From the NCBI GenBank assembly GCA_964350445.1, contig CAYGKA010000025.1:1-64000 (forward strand): a stretch of DNA of 64,000 bases. Direction: 5' to 3'. The DNA is from Hwanghaeella sp964350445 (lineage in GTDB: Bacteria; Pseudomonadota; Alphaproteobacteria; UBA8366; Aestuariispiraceae). The translations under genes and the position numbers were made by a program. Shown here one piece after another: positions 40,647-50,133 of this stretch; within the stretch, counting starts at the first letter, position 1, and each line of letters starts with the position of its first letter. A model generated the notes under the pieces. It did not search any database. It saw only the letters and a program-made list of their open reading frames with translations, and was not told where the DNA came from.

Positions 40647-41486
40647 TCATGTGCTGGCAGGCAACACCGCAGGCGTCCCGCCCTTCTTCTGATACATCCC
40701 GCGATATCCCGGAACCGGAGCAAAACGGTCGGTGATGCCCAGAACCGTCTCGGCACCGCCAAGATAGAGTACGCCGTCATCGGCCAATTGGTTGGCGATC
40801 CCGTTGAGAACCTTGCCCTTCGTCTCTTGATCGAAATAGATCAGCACGTTCCGGCAGAACACCACGTCGAACGTCCCCAGTCCGGATAACGACTCCAGCA
40901 GGTTGAACGGTTTGAACTGCACCATCGAACGAATGGCCGAATCCAAAATCCATTTGTCGCCATTCTGCTTGAAATACTTGATCAGCAGGGTGATCGGCAA
41001 ACCGCGTTGGACTTCGAACTGCGTATAGATCCCGGCCTTGGCCTTGTTGATCATTTCCATGGAAATGTCGGTGGCCAAGACATCGAAGCGCCAATCGCTG
41101 AGCTTCGCACCTTCTTCCTTGACCAGCATCGACAACGAATACGGTTCCTGTCCGCTGGAACAGGCAGCACTCCAGATCCGGACTCGCTTCTGGTTTTCCC
41201 GCGCCTTCATCAAACCCGGCAATACCGCGGCCTTGAACTGGTCGAAGGGCTTGTTGTCACGGAAGAAGAGTGACTCGTTAGTGGTCATGGCCTCTGTAAT
41301 GTCGCCGACAAGAGTTTCGTTCCTGCGGCGTACGTGATCGCACAGCTCTTCCAACCCCTTAAGACCATGCTTTCTTGCGACCGGCATCAGCCGGGTTTCC
41401 AGCAAGTATGCTTTGTCTTTCGAAAGCACCAGGCCCGACCGTTCCTTGACGGTCTTGGCCAGCAGATCGAAATCTTCGACCTTCAT
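40647..41486 (-). CDS. cheR: Chemotaxis protein methyltransferase CheR
   Basis: The 279-residue SAM-dependent enzyme methylates glutamates of chemoreceptors. The N-terminal helical domain is followed by AMTTNESLFFRDNKPFDQF, the SAM pocket RIWSAACSSGQEPYSLSMLV, and DVVFCRNVLIYFDQETKGKV. Motif order and length are normal. Its start overlaps the stop of cheB by 4 bp (ATGA), so it is translationally coupled. It is the last gene of the cheY-cheB-cheR operon. It ends at the bidirectional terminator. Confidence 0.97.
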   Translation of the reverse strand: MKVEDFDLLAKTVKERSGLVLSKDKAYLLETRLMPVARKHGLKGLEELCDHVRRRNETLVGDITEAMTTNESLFFRDNKPFDQFKAAVLPGLMKARENQKRVRIWSAACSSGQEPYSLSMLVKEEGAKLSDWRFDVLATDISMEMINKAKAGIYTQFEVQRGLPITLLIKYFKQNGDKWILDSAIRSMVQFKPFNLLESLSGLGTFDVVFCRNVLIYFDQETKGKVLNGIANQLADDGVLYLGGAETVLGITDRFAPVPGYRGMYQKKGGTPAVLPAST

Positions 41487-42637
41487 GCCGAGCCCCCTGT
41501 CGCTAGACGCTTAACCAGTCCGCCAATCTCGTCGATGGGCAGAACGGCGGAACACAACCCGGCATTCGCGACAGCCCCGGGCATGCCCCAGACCACGCTG
41601 GACGCTTCATCTTGTCCGACCACCTGACCTCCACCCTGCACGACGACTTCCGCGCCCTTTTTTCCGTCCGACCCCATCCCGGTCAGAATTACGACAAGAA
41701 CCCGCGCCCCGTAGGCTTTGGAAATACTTCTGAACATGGGATCCGCAGCCGGCCGGCAAAAGTTCTCAGGTGCGTCCTGCGTCAACCGCAGCGTCTTCGC
41801 GGCACCTTTCGCTTCGACCAGCATATGATAATCACCCGGCGCGACATAGATCGTGCCAGGCACGATCACCTCGCCATCCTTGCCTTCCTTGCAAGGCCGG
41901 CCGCTCGCCTTCTGAATATGCTCCGCCAGTATAGTCGTGAACGTCGGCGGCATATGCTGCGTGATCAGTATAGGCTGTTTTACTTCGGTCCCGAGCGACG
42001 AAAGCACCTTGAACAGCGCTTGCGGCCCACCGGTCGAACTGCCAATGGCAATAACGTCCGGTTTGATGTTCTGCAACGGGCGCACAGTGAACACCGTCGG
42101 CTTTGCCCCGACCTTCATGGCCGGCGCCGGTGCAACCGCCCCCCTGGCCGAGGGCGACCCCGTGGCACGCCGCCTGCGACGCGCGATCCGCCCCAACGTC
42201 TTCACCTTTTCGACGAACTCGCGCCTGAATTCAGCGGCCGAACGCAGCTCACCGCTGGAAGACGGCTTGGCGATATAGTCGGCGGCGCCCAATTCCATTG
42301 CCTTCATCGAGACCTTGGCGTTCCGCATGGTCAGGGTCGACGCCATCAAAACTTGGATGCCAGGCGCCATCTCGATAATCTTGGGAAGGGCCGTCAGCCC
42401 ATCCATCCGGGGCATTTCGATATCCAGGACCACGACATCCACATCATGCCGCTGCAAAGACTGCAAAGCCCTTTCCCCGTCACCGACAGAGGCTATGACC
42501 GACAATCCCGCTTCTTCTTCTATGATCCGGCTCAACATTCCGCGAATTACGAGCGCGTCATCGACGACCATAACCCTGATGGCGTCCTGCGGATCAGTCG
42601 GTTGCGAGAGGCGCGCGGTGGCGCCGCGGTCGGACAT
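41483..42637 (-). CDS. cheB: Chemotaxis response regulator protein-glutamate methylesterase CheB
   Basis: The 384-residue protein has a receiver domain (IRVMVVDDALVIRGMLSRII; phosphoacceptor in DVVVLDIEMPRMDGLTALPK) and a linker with basic residues, then a methylesterase domain with the catalytic Ser in VIAIGSSTGGPQAL, the His in ILITQHMPPTFTT and the Asp in LTGMGSDGKKGAEV. It removes methyl groups from receptors when phosphorylated. Start at 42637 (MSDRGATARL) is set by its 1-bp TAATG overlap with the cheY stop. A long in-frame extension upstream runs through cheY in another frame and is not real. Confidence 0.97.
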   Translation of the reverse strand: MSDRGATARLSQPTDPQDAIRVMVVDDALVIRGMLSRIIEEEAGLSVIASVGDGERALQSLQRHDVDVVVLDIEMPRMDGLTALPKIIEMAPGIQVLMASTLTMRNAKVSMKAMELGAADYIAKPSSSGELRSAAEFRREFVEKVKTLGRIARRRRRATGSPSARGAVAPAPAMKVGAKPTVFTVRPLQNIKPDVIAIGSSTGGPQALFKVLSSLGTEVKQPILITQHMPPTFTTILAEHIQKASGRPCKEGKDGEVIVPGTIYVAPGDYHMLVEAKGAAKTLRLTQDAPENFCRPAADPMFRSISKAYGARVLVVILTGMGSDGKKGAEVVVQGGGQVVGQDEASSVVWGMPGAVANAGLCSAVLPIDEIGGLVKRLATGGSA

Positions 42638-43002
42638 TACAGCAAACCTACTTGAGTGAATTTGCTTTGGATGATCTCGCTGTCGAACGGCTTCATGATG
42701 TACTCGTTCGCACCGGCGGCGATAGCTTTCTGGATGTGTTCCAGGTCGTTCTCCGTCGTGCAGAAAATCACCTGAACGCTCTCGTTGCCGGGCAACTGCC
42801 GAAGGGCAACCAAAAACTCGAGGCCGTCCATGACTGGCATGTTCCAGTCCAGCAAAACAGCATCGGGCAAGCTCTTCGTGCAAGCGTCCAACGCGACCTT
42901 GCCGTCTTCCGCCTCGATTACCTCGAAACTCAATTCTTCCAATATCTTGCGCGCCACCATACGAATGACGCGGGAGTCGTCCACGACAAGACAGGATTTC
43001 AT
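42637..43002 (-). CDS. cheY: CheY-type single-domain response regulator
   Basis: The 121-residue receiver-only protein has MKSCLVVDDSRVIRMVARKI at the start, the phosphoacceptor Asp in DAVLLDWNMPVMDGLEFLVA (about residue 53), and the Lys in NEYIMKPFDSEIIQ. It probably carries the signal from CheA to FliM/FliN. The start is at 43002, set by the conserved residues; the longer ORF to 43035 is rejected. The 186 bp separating it from cheA hold no gene I can see. Confidence 0.95.
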   Translation of the reverse strand: MKSCLVVDDSRVIRMVARKILEELSFEVIEAEDGKVALDACTKSLPDAVLLDWNMPVMDGLEFLVALRQLPGNESVQVIFCTTENDLEHIQKAIAAGANEYIMKPFDSEIIQSKFTQVGLL

Positions 43003-43188
43003 CGGTATCGCTCCCCACGGATTGCGGAAATACAAACCAATTTAACGGTCCGGTTCCGGATTTCCACCCCCGGTCTGAATGTATCAGGGCGGTAATCCCG
43101 ACGTTAAGGGTGTGATTGCCTATCCGCAACCGAAGAACATCATACCGCCCTAATTTCCATACAGAAAAACGCGGCACGGTCGGCGGGA

Positions 43189-46038
43189 TCACCCCCGGCC
43201 GAATGTCTCGGCCAGGGTCTGAAGCAGACCGTCCCTGTCATGTTTCGCGACATAATCGGTGAAACCGACTTCCCGGCCACGGTCCAACGCCGCCGGACTG
43301 GTATGCGACGACATCGCGACGATGGGCAGGGCCGCCCAGCGGGTCCCGTCCCGAAGGTGCTCCACCAACTCGAAGCCGCTCATGTCGGGCATTTCGATAT
43401 CGCTGACGATAACGTCGAAATCATCACCTCGTTCGCAGAGTTCGAGGGCTTCCGCGGCGCTTGTGACCGTGGTCACGGAATAACCGGCCACCGAGAGGAT
43501 CGGCGTCAGCAGGTTCCGGAAGAACGAGCTGTCGTCGACCAGCAACAGCCGACGGCGGGCCGTGCGGCCTTCGGTGACCGACACTTCGCCTTCGACGCCG
43601 AACCAGTCGTGGAACGCCTTGGTCAGGAAATAGCCCGTATCCAGGATTTCCGTGGCCTTTCCGGCAACGATGGCGCTGCCGATCATGCCTTCCTTCGACG
43701 CACTGTGCTCGACTGACAAGCGATCTTCGACGATGTCCAGGATCTCGTCCACGACGAGGCCCATTGTCCGATCCCGGTCGGAGAAGACGAGGGTCGGCTT
43801 CTTGCCCGTTTCAGGGAAGGAATAGGCGTCGTTGATCGGCACCAGCGGCATCAGCGAGCCACGATACTGCACCATGGCCTGGCCGTTCGAATATTCGACG
43901 ACGTCGAAATCGATCTCTTCAAGCCGCGCGACGAGGCCCAGCGGAACCGATTTGGGCGATTTGTCGCCCGCCCGGAACAACAACAGAGCGACGCGCTCGT
44001 CGTCGCCGGCGGCCTGGACCGTACCGACTTCCTGCTGAGTCTGGTCTGGCGTCGCCATTTCGCCGGTGGTCTGGGCAATACCGTTCGGATCGAGAATCAT
44101 GATCACGCTGCCGTCACCGAGAATAGTGTTGCCGGAGAAGATCGAAATGTTCCGCAGCACCGTGCTTGTTGGCTTAACGACGATTTCTTCCGCATCGTAA
44201 ATCTTGTCGACGATGATCCCGAAGGAATAGTTCCCGACCTGCGCCACCACGATGAAGTTTTCATCGCTGATGGTGTCTTCCGTCCCAGAAGCAACGTCCA
44301 ACAACCGGCGCAAGGACACCAGCGGAAGAAGCCGATTGCGCAAACGCAGGACCGGAGTTCCGTGGATTTCCTCAATTTTGTGTTCGGAGTCGTTGCTGGC
44401 GCGAACCAATTCGACGACGCTGATCTGCGGAATGGCGAAGCGTTCGTCCGCACATTCGACGATAAGCGCGGAGACAATGGCTAGCGTCAGCGGAATCTTG
44501 ATCAGGAAGGTCGTGCCTCTACCCTCAACCGACTTCAATTCGACGGTGCCGCCGATCTTGTCGATATTGGTCTTCACGACATCCATACCGACGCCGCGCC
44601 CGGACACGCTGGTGACCGCCGCCGCCGTGGAGAAGCCCGGCGCAAAGATCATCTGCTGGATTTGATGTTCGCTCATCGAATCCAACTCAGATTCGGACGC
44701 CAAACCGTTCGAGATCGCCTTTTCGCGGATCCGGGCCATATTCAGACCCTTACCGTCATCGGTGATGACGATATGGATGTGTCCGCCTTCGTGATACGCA
44801 TTCAGCGTGATCGTGCCGGTATCGGATTTGCCGGCCTTCACGCGATCCGCCGGCGGTTCGATCCCATGATCGGCCGAGTTTCGGACCATATGGGTAAGCG
44901 GGTCCTTGATGATATCCAGGACCTGTCGGTCGAGTTCGGTTTCCGCGCCGATCATCTGCAGGTCGATCTTGCGGTCCAGTTCCAGACTGAGATCGCGGAT
45001 GATCCGCGGCAGTTTCGCCCAGGCATTGCCGATCGGCTGCATGCGCGTCTTCATGACGCCTTCCTGCAGTTCCGTCGTCACATGGGACAAACGTTGCAGA
45101 GGGGCACCGAAGTCACTTTCGCCATGGCTGCGAAGGATCTGCAGCAGCTGGTTGCGAGTCAGCACCAACTCGCTGACCATCGTCATTAGATTTTCGAGCA
45201 AATCGACGTTCACGCGAATCGTTTGCGTGACACCGCTACCTTCCTTTTTCGTGGCAGCGACTTCCGGGTCGGCTTTCGCTTCCGGCGCCTTCTTCTTGAC
45301 GGTAGCAGGAACGGAGGCCTCAACAGGCGCCATCGGCTCGTCATCTTCAGGTTCGTCGGGCGCGTCCCCCTTCAGGGCGGCAAAGGGATCACCCGGCCCT
45401 TCGTAAACCGCGCTATCGAAAGCGGCCTGCAATTCATCGTTGTCTGCAGCGACCTCATCACTGTTCATCAGGGCGTCGAGCGCGGCGCTGCCGGAAGACG
45501 GCGGGGCGGGAGCGGGCGCCTCGGCGGCTTCTTCCATCTCCGCCATCTCCGCCATCATCGCTTCGGTCGCGGCAAGTTCTTCATCGTCCTTCGTGGCCGG
45601 CGCTCCATCGCCACCGCCCGCGGCACCCGCGCCCCCCGAAGTGGCGCCGGCGGGAACTTCGCCGGTCTCCGCCAGATGGTTCAGGCGGGCAATCAGGTCC
45701 GTGTCGTCACCGGCAGGTTCCGCTTCGGTCGCTTCCAGGTCAGCCAGGATCATCTTGATTTGATCCAGCGACTCCAAAACCAGCGACACAGCGCCCTGAC
45801 TGATCTCCAACTCGCCGTCGCGAATGCGGCCGAGAACGTTCTCGGAAGCGTGCGCCACCGATTCCAGGCGCGGCAGACCGAGAAAGCCGCATGTCCCCTT
45901 GATCGTATGCACAAGTCGGAAAATGTTCGACAGAATACCTTGGTCGTTCGGATTCTGCTCAAGCTTCACCAATTCCAGGTCAAGCGTGTCCATGCTCTCC
46001 GCAGTTTCGGTCAAAAACTCGCTAAGGAGATCGTCCAT
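43189..46038 (-). CDS. cheA: Hybrid chemotaxis histidine kinase CheA with two CheW domains and a C-terminal receiver
   Basis: The 949-residue protein has an N-terminal Hpt domain with the phospho-His in FRLVHTIKGTCGFLGLPRLE (about residue 48), then a long acidic and alanine-rich linker (about 135-265). The dimerisation domain has SELVLTRNQLLQILRSHGE, and the HATPase domain has PLTHMVRNSADHGIEPPADR and VSGRGVGMDVVKTNIDKIGG. Two CheW-like domains follow at about 555-680 and 695-820, and finally a receiver (LLLVDDSSFFRNLLTPILSV, phosphoacceptor DVIVSDIEMPDMSGFELVEH). The receiver may act as a phosphate sink. Start at 46038 with GGGAGTGAAAAAGCT upstream. No separate cheW lies nearby. Confidence 0.95.
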   Translation of the reverse strand: MDDLLSEFLTETAESMDTLDLELVKLEQNPNDQGILSNIFRLVHTIKGTCGFLGLPRLESVAHASENVLGRIRDGELEISQGAVSLVLESLDQIKMILADLEATEAEPAGDDTDLIARLNHLAETGEVPAGATSGGAGAAGGGDGAPATKDDEELAATEAMMAEMAEMEEAAEAPAPAPPSSGSAALDALMNSDEVAADNDELQAAFDSAVYEGPGDPFAALKGDAPDEPEDDEPMAPVEASVPATVKKKAPEAKADPEVAATKKEGSGVTQTIRVNVDLLENLMTMVSELVLTRNQLLQILRSHGESDFGAPLQRLSHVTTELQEGVMKTRMQPIGNAWAKLPRIIRDLSLELDRKIDLQMIGAETELDRQVLDIIKDPLTHMVRNSADHGIEPPADRVKAGKSDTGTITLNAYHEGGHIHIVITDDGKGLNMARIREKAISNGLASESELDSMSEHQIQQMIFAPGFSTAAAVTSVSGRGVGMDVVKTNIDKIGGTVELKSVEGRGTTFLIKIPLTLAIVSALIVECADERFAIPQISVVELVRASNDSEHKIEEIHGTPVLRLRNRLLPLVSLRRLLDVASGTEDTISDENFIVVAQVGNYSFGIIVDKIYDAEEIVVKPTSTVLRNISIFSGNTILGDGSVIMILDPNGIAQTTGEMATPDQTQQEVGTVQAAGDDERVALLLFRAGDKSPKSVPLGLVARLEEIDFDVVEYSNGQAMVQYRGSLMPLVPINDAYSFPETGKKPTLVFSDRDRTMGLVVDEILDIVEDRLSVEHSASKEGMIGSAIVAGKATEILDTGYFLTKAFHDWFGVEGEVSVTEGRTARRRLLLVDDSSFFRNLLTPILSVAGYSVTTVTSAAEALELCERGDDFDVIVSDIEMPDMSGFELVEHLRDGTRWAALPIVAMSSHTSPAALDRGREVGFTDYVAKHDRDGLLQTLAETFGRG

Positions 46039-46174
46039 AGCTTTTTCACTCCCCTACCATCTGGCACGGCTCAATGGCCGCGCCCAATGCTGGTTTTGGT
46101 CAATGTTGTACTATTTAATTCCGGCTTCCGGATAACGGTATCAGAATGGTCACGAGACAATAACAAGCGAGTTC

Positions 46175-46189
46175 TTAACAAACCACTAA
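46175..46189. promoter_or_regulatory. CtrA-like box upstream of cheA
   Basis: TTAA-CAAACCA-CTAA on the plus strand has the N7 spacing of the CtrA site TTAA-N7-TTAA with one mismatch. It lies about 137 bp before the cheA start and between chpT and cheA. Binding is not shown. Confidence 0.45.
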
Positions 46190-46301
46190 GCAAAACTTCA
46201 AAACCATGCGCCGTAAACGCTCCGTTCGCGGAGGGGTCGTCCAAGCCGGTAGGGAGCCGCCGGTTGCTGGCCACCGGGCGCAGGCGCCGATAGCAATAAT
46301 T

Positions 46302-46913
46302 CTATAGTATAAGCGAAAGTCGTATCTGGTCACCCTCTTGGGCAAGGTCCAGTCGGACGCCCGCATCCGCCGCCAAGAGGCGCGCATAAAGGCAATGGAC
46401 GGACCTGGCCGTGACCTCCACCGCCTCGATGGGTCCGGTGCCGACGAAATTTTCGCGAATCTCCGCGGCCAGGGTCGGTTTCGGGCCTTCCGCGGCGACC
46501 TGCACCATGCCGGGCAGTGCATCGACGGCAAGCGTGCCGCCTCGGAGCAAAGCGCCGCGGGCTATTTCAATCGCCGTGAGCAGCAGTTTCCCGCCGCCCG
46601 GTTTGTCGATCAGGTCGGCGGCACTTCCCGACGGCCAGGACAGGACGACCCCGCCTTCATCCACAAACCCCCGTGCCGCTTCCACGAACACGGTCTCGTC
46701 CGTCATCGAGCGCCCCGAACCACCATAGGCCAGCCGATAAAACTGCAACCGCCCCGCCGCCCGGCGTGCGCTGTCCGCAATCAAGTCGATCGCATCCGCC
46801 GCGCCTTCCTCCACTTCCTGCATGAATTCGACGCCGTTCGCGATGGCCCCCACCGGGCCGGCCAATTCATGCGCCATACGGGACATCAGCATTTCAGCAA
46901 TTCGTTGGTTCAT
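46302..46913 (-). CDS. chpT: ChpT-type histidine phosphotransferase
   Basis: The protein (203 residues from the ATG at 46913) resembles ChpT, the dimeric phosphotransferase that passes phosphate from CckA to CtrA and CpdR. The signature helix is MLMSRMAHELAGPVGAIANG, with the phosphoacceptor His15 and the ELxGPVGAI pattern, followed by DLIADSARRAAGRLQFYRLA. The C-terminal half resembles a degenerate HATPase fold. I chose 46913 (MNQRIAEM); an in-frame ATG at 46949 is possible and neither start has a clear Shine-Dalgarno. It lies 263 bp upstream of cheA in the same direction, so the CtrA phosphorelay and chemotaxis genes are neighbours. Confidence 0.85.
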   Translation of the reverse strand: MNQRIAEMLMSRMAHELAGPVGAIANGVEFMQEVEEGAADAIDLIADSARRAAGRLQFYRLAYGGSGRSMTDETVFVEAARGFVDEGGVVLSWPSGSAADLIDKPGGGKLLLTAIEIARGALLRGGTLAVDALPGMVQVAAEGPKPTLAAEIRENFVGTGPIEAVEVTARSVHCLYARLLAADAGVRLDLAQEGDQIRLSLIL

Positions 46914-47049
46914 ATGCGAAAAACCACCCTGCAACTGCGGAGGAATCATGGTTGGATGACGACAAGAACATACTCTCCAGGGGTGGAAAAGACCAAGCGG
47001 CAGGGCAAACGGAATTGGTCTAACGGCTATATTGGGAAATCGAAGGCAT

Positions 47050-47244
47050 ATGGACTATACGAAAGCCGAACAATTTCGGGATGCGGGCTTCGTTCCCGGC
47101 TCATTCGTCAGAAACCCCGACGCGCCCGATTGGGGACTGGGGCAGGTCCAATCGGTGGTCGGGCACAGGGTGACCGTGAACTTCGAGGAACGCGGAAAAC
47201 TGCTGATAAACACAGCGGTCGTAACCTTGGTATCCGCCGAATAG
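47050..47244 (+). CDS. DUF3553 small protein
   Basis: The 64-residue protein has the DUF3553 pattern: FVPGSFVRNPDAPDWGLGQV, then VTVNFEERGKLLI. The SH3-like barrel may resemble the UvrD C-terminal RNA polymerase-interacting domain; this is known for the domain type, not shown here. The start at 47050 (MDYTKAEQF) is preferred over 47032. Divergent from chpT. Function not known. Confidence 0.75.
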   Translation: MDYTKAEQFRDAGFVPGSFVRNPDAPDWGLGQVQSVVGHRVTVNFEERGKLLINTAVVTLVSAE

Positions 47245-47422
47245 CAACCGGTACTATTTTGCAATTGCCCTGGTCGCGGCTGAACCAGAGGATGACGCAC
47301 CGTGTCTAGCCTGCGGCCTGTTCGCGGGCGAGAAGGAAGGCTGCGCGGCCGATGGGCCGCTTGTTGTCATTTCTGGTCGTTCGCTTCACCTTCCGAGGCG
47401 TTCCAAGTGTCGAGGGTATCCC

Positions 47423-49144
47423 ATGACCGATCACTCGCCGAGCAGTGCCAAGGGCGCACCTCGCCAGTTCCGAAATCCCGGTTTCGGCCGCAGGCAGGCG
47501 ACCCCGCATTCGAAAGGCCGACAGATTGACTTGGCGGCGGCGCGCGAGGTCGCGGACCTTTTGGGCCCTTCCCCGCGTCAACGCGACCTGCTGATCGAGT
47601 ATCTGCACAAAATCCAGGACACGTTCGGCCATCTCTCGGCCCGGCATCTTCTCGCCCTGGCCAATGAACTCAAGATCGCGCAAGCGGAAGTGTTCGAAGT
47701 CGCGTCCTTCTACGCGCATTTCGATTTGGTGATGGAAGACGACACCCCGCCCCCGGCGCTGACCATCCGCGTCTGTGATTCACTGAGCTGCGAATTGGCG
47801 GGAGCGCAGAACCTTCTGTCGGACCTGCCCGCGGCCGTGGGCGAGAATGTTCGCGTTTTGCCGGCGCCCTGCATGGGTCGCTGCCACGTCGCGCCGGTCG
47901 CGGAAGTCGGCCACAATCACGTTGTCGAAGCCTCGGTCGCATCCATCAAGGACGCCGTTGACCACGGGCATACGCACGCCACGATCCCGAACTACGAAGA
48001 CTTGGACGCATACACCGCCCAAGGTGGTTATGCCGTTCTGCGCGACTGTCTGAAGGGCGACAAGGACCCCCAAGTGATCGCCTCGGAGATCGAAGCATCC
48101 GGCCTGCGCGGTCTGGGCGGCGCCGGGTTCAAGACCGGATTGAAGTGGAAACTGGTCCGCAAGGAAGCCGGTCCGCGCGTGATGGCGGTGAATGGCGACG
48201 AAGGCGAGCCCGGAACCATCAAGGATCACCACTACCTCGTCCGGAAACCGCATCAGTTTCTGGACGGCATGCTCATCGCGGCCTGGGTTGTCGAGGCGAC
48301 CGATATCTACATCTACATGCGCGACGAATATCCCGACGTGCTGGAAATCCTGCGGCGGGAGATCGACGCGGTTCGCGAAGCCGGTCTTTCACCCCATACC
48401 ACGATCCACCTGCGCCGCGGCGCGGGCGCCTATATCTGCGGCGAAGAGTCGGCTATGATAGAAAGCATCGAAGGCAAGCGCGGCCTGCCCCGTCACCGGC
48501 CGCCCTTCGTGGCGCAGGTCGGTATCTTCGACAAGCCGACTCTGGTGAACAATGTCGAGACGCTCTACTGGGTGCCGGAAATCCTGGCCCGGGGTGCGGC
48601 GTGGTTCAGCAGCCAGGGCGCGAACGGCCGGTCGGGTCTGCGCAGTTATTCGGTTTCCGGACGGGTGAAGCAACCGGGCGTGAAACTGACACCGGCGGGC
48701 ATCACCATCCGCGAACTGATTGAAGAGCATTGCGGCGGCATGTTGGACGGACATACGTTCAAGGCCTATCTGCCTGGCGGCGCCTCGGGCGGTATCCTGC
48801 CTGCCAAGATGGACGACATCCCACTGGATTTCGACACGTTGCAGCCCCATGGCTGCTTCATCGGGTCGGCTGCCATCGTGATCCTGTCGGACAAGGACAA
48901 TGTGGCCGACGCCGCCCTGAACCTGATGAAATTCTTCGAGGATGAGAGCTGCGGCCAGTGCACGCCCTGCCGCGTCGGCACGGAAAAGGCCGTGAAGCTC
49001 ATGCAATCGGACAAATGGGACAAGGGCCTTTTGCAGGAACTGTCCCAGACCATGATCGATGCCTCGATCTGCGGCCTTGGCCAAGCAGCGCCGAACCCGC
49101 TGCTTAGTGTGCTTAAATATTTTCCGGACGACGTCCCGTCCTAA
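47423..49144 (+). CDS. fdsB: NAD-linked formate dehydrogenase beta subunit, fused NuoE/NuoF domains
   Basis: The 573-residue diaphorase subunit passes electrons from formate to NAD+. The N-terminal NuoE-like domain (about 30-180) has the [2Fe-2S] cysteines in CDSLSCELAG and CMGRCHVAP. The NuoF-like domain has the FMN/NADH sites GLRGLGGAGFKTGLKW, NGDEGEPGTIKDHHY and GAGAYICGEESAMIESIEGK, and the [4Fe-4S] motif ESCGQCTPCRVGT followed by a distal Cys in ASICGLGQAAP. Fusion of the 'gamma' and 'beta' parts and the 573-residue length resemble Fdh1B of Methylobacterium, a tungsten enzyme. Start at 47423 has GAGGGTATCCC upstream. The catalytic subunit gene is 4.1 kb away, which is unusual. Confidence 0.92.
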   Translation: MTDHSPSSAKGAPRQFRNPGFGRRQATPHSKGRQIDLAAAREVADLLGPSPRQRDLLIEYLHKIQDTFGHLSARHLLALANELKIAQAEVFEVASFYAHFDLVMEDDTPPPALTIRVCDSLSCELAGAQNLLSDLPAAVGENVRVLPAPCMGRCHVAPVAEVGHNHVVEASVASIKDAVDHGHTHATIPNYEDLDAYTAQGGYAVLRDCLKGDKDPQVIASEIEASGLRGLGGAGFKTGLKWKLVRKEAGPRVMAVNGDEGEPGTIKDHHYLVRKPHQFLDGMLIAAWVVEATDIYIYMRDEYPDVLEILRREIDAVREAGLSPHTTIHLRRGAGAYICGEESAMIESIEGKRGLPRHRPPFVAQVGIFDKPTLVNNVETLYWVPEILARGAAWFSSQGANGRSGLRSYSVSGRVKQPGVKLTPAGITIRELIEEHCGGMLDGHTFKAYLPGGASGGILPAKMDDIPLDFDTLQPHGCFIGSAAIVILSDKDNVADAALNLMKFFEDESCGQCTPCRVGTEKAVKLMQSDKWDKGLLQELSQTMIDASICGLGQAAPNPLLSVLKYFPDDVPS

Positions 49145-49174
49145 GTTGCGGCCCTGTAGCGGCCCAAGGGCAAC

Positions 49175-49840
49175 CTAGTCGATAAGGGTTATGTCCGGCA
49201 CGCCGTAGACCTCGGCCAGAGACCCGCCTTGGTCGAGGCTGGCGAGCGCGCGGGCTTCCTTGGCGAGAATGGCCTTGGCCGCCTCGAGGGTCTGCTCGAC
49301 GATGGCGAAGGGCACCACCGTCACGCCGTCGGCGTCGCCGATGATCAGGTCGCCGGGGGAAACCGAAACGCCGCCGCAGGCGACCGACCCGTCGATCACC
49401 CCACCGAACCCCTTGTGCGGGCCGCGCGGCACCACACCCCGGCTATAGCAAGGGAAACCCGCTTCGACGATTTCCTCCGAGTCGCGCACGGACCCGTCGA
49501 TCACCAACCCGGCGACCTTCGCGTCGGTGGCGGCGCGGGTCATCAACCCGCCAAAAATCGCGTTGTTGGTATAGCCTTGGGCGTTGCAGACCAAAACCTC
49601 TCCCGGTTCGCAGATGCCGATCGCGGCGTGGAGCGCGCTGTTGTCGGCGGCCATGCAGTCGACGGTGCGGGCCTGTGCGACGATCCGCATGCTGGGATGG
49701 AGAGGTGAGATCTCCGCCGCCATGGCCTGCCCGCGTCCCAGACAGTCGGACGCGACGGCCGCCGGGACCTCCTTCCAGGCCTCTAGCATTTCCACCGACA
49801 GTTTCGGAAAAGTGATGTTGTGACGCCGCACACTCGCCAT
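49175..49840 (-). CDS. RraA-like protein (HMG/CHA aldolase or RNase E-inhibitor family)
   Basis: The 221-residue protein belongs to the RraA/aldolase fold family: VPAAVASDCLGRGQAMAAEI, a central DNSALHAAIGICEPGEVLVC and the conserved VAGLVIDGSVRDSEEIVEAG, and the C-terminal VSPGDLIIGDADGVTVVPFA. The key Arg and Asp of the DGxxRD motif (DGSVRD) are present. Members include 4-hydroxy-4-methyl-2-oxoglutarate aldolases and regulators of RNase E. Which one this is cannot be told, but class II aldolase-type (Mg2+) activity fits the GVVPRGPHKGFGG insertion. It is convergent with fdsB. Start at 49840 has GGGGAGAACGGCT upstream. Confidence 0.85.
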   Translation of the reverse strand: MASVRRHNITFPKLSVEMLEAWKEVPAAVASDCLGRGQAMAAEISPLHPSMRIVAQARTVDCMAADNSALHAAIGICEPGEVLVCNAQGYTNNAIFGGLMTRAATDAKVAGLVIDGSVRDSEEIVEAGFPCYSRGVVPRGPHKGFGGVIDGSVACGGVSVSPGDLIIGDADGVTVVPFAIVEQTLEAAKAILAKEARALASLDQGGSLAEVYGVPDITLID

Positions 49841-50133
49841 AGCCGTTCTCCCCTGAATCCACTCAAATTATCGATCTCGACTGTAGCCCGGTACTCCTGT
49901 CCGGGGATAGGGTGGGACAGAAAAAATCCAAAGGCCGTCGGACGGCGTGGGCCGGGGCAAGTCGATTCTTGTTCGGCTGAGATCGCAACCTAGTGCCGGG
50001 GCCCGAACGATGCCCGCGTGTTTTCCGGCCCGCGTGATATTCATCCGCAGTCTCACGACGGAGGCGACGGCTGCCCTAAGGAAGTGCCGCGAAAGGACAA
50101 GATACCATCTTTACGCAACTGACCACGACAGCG

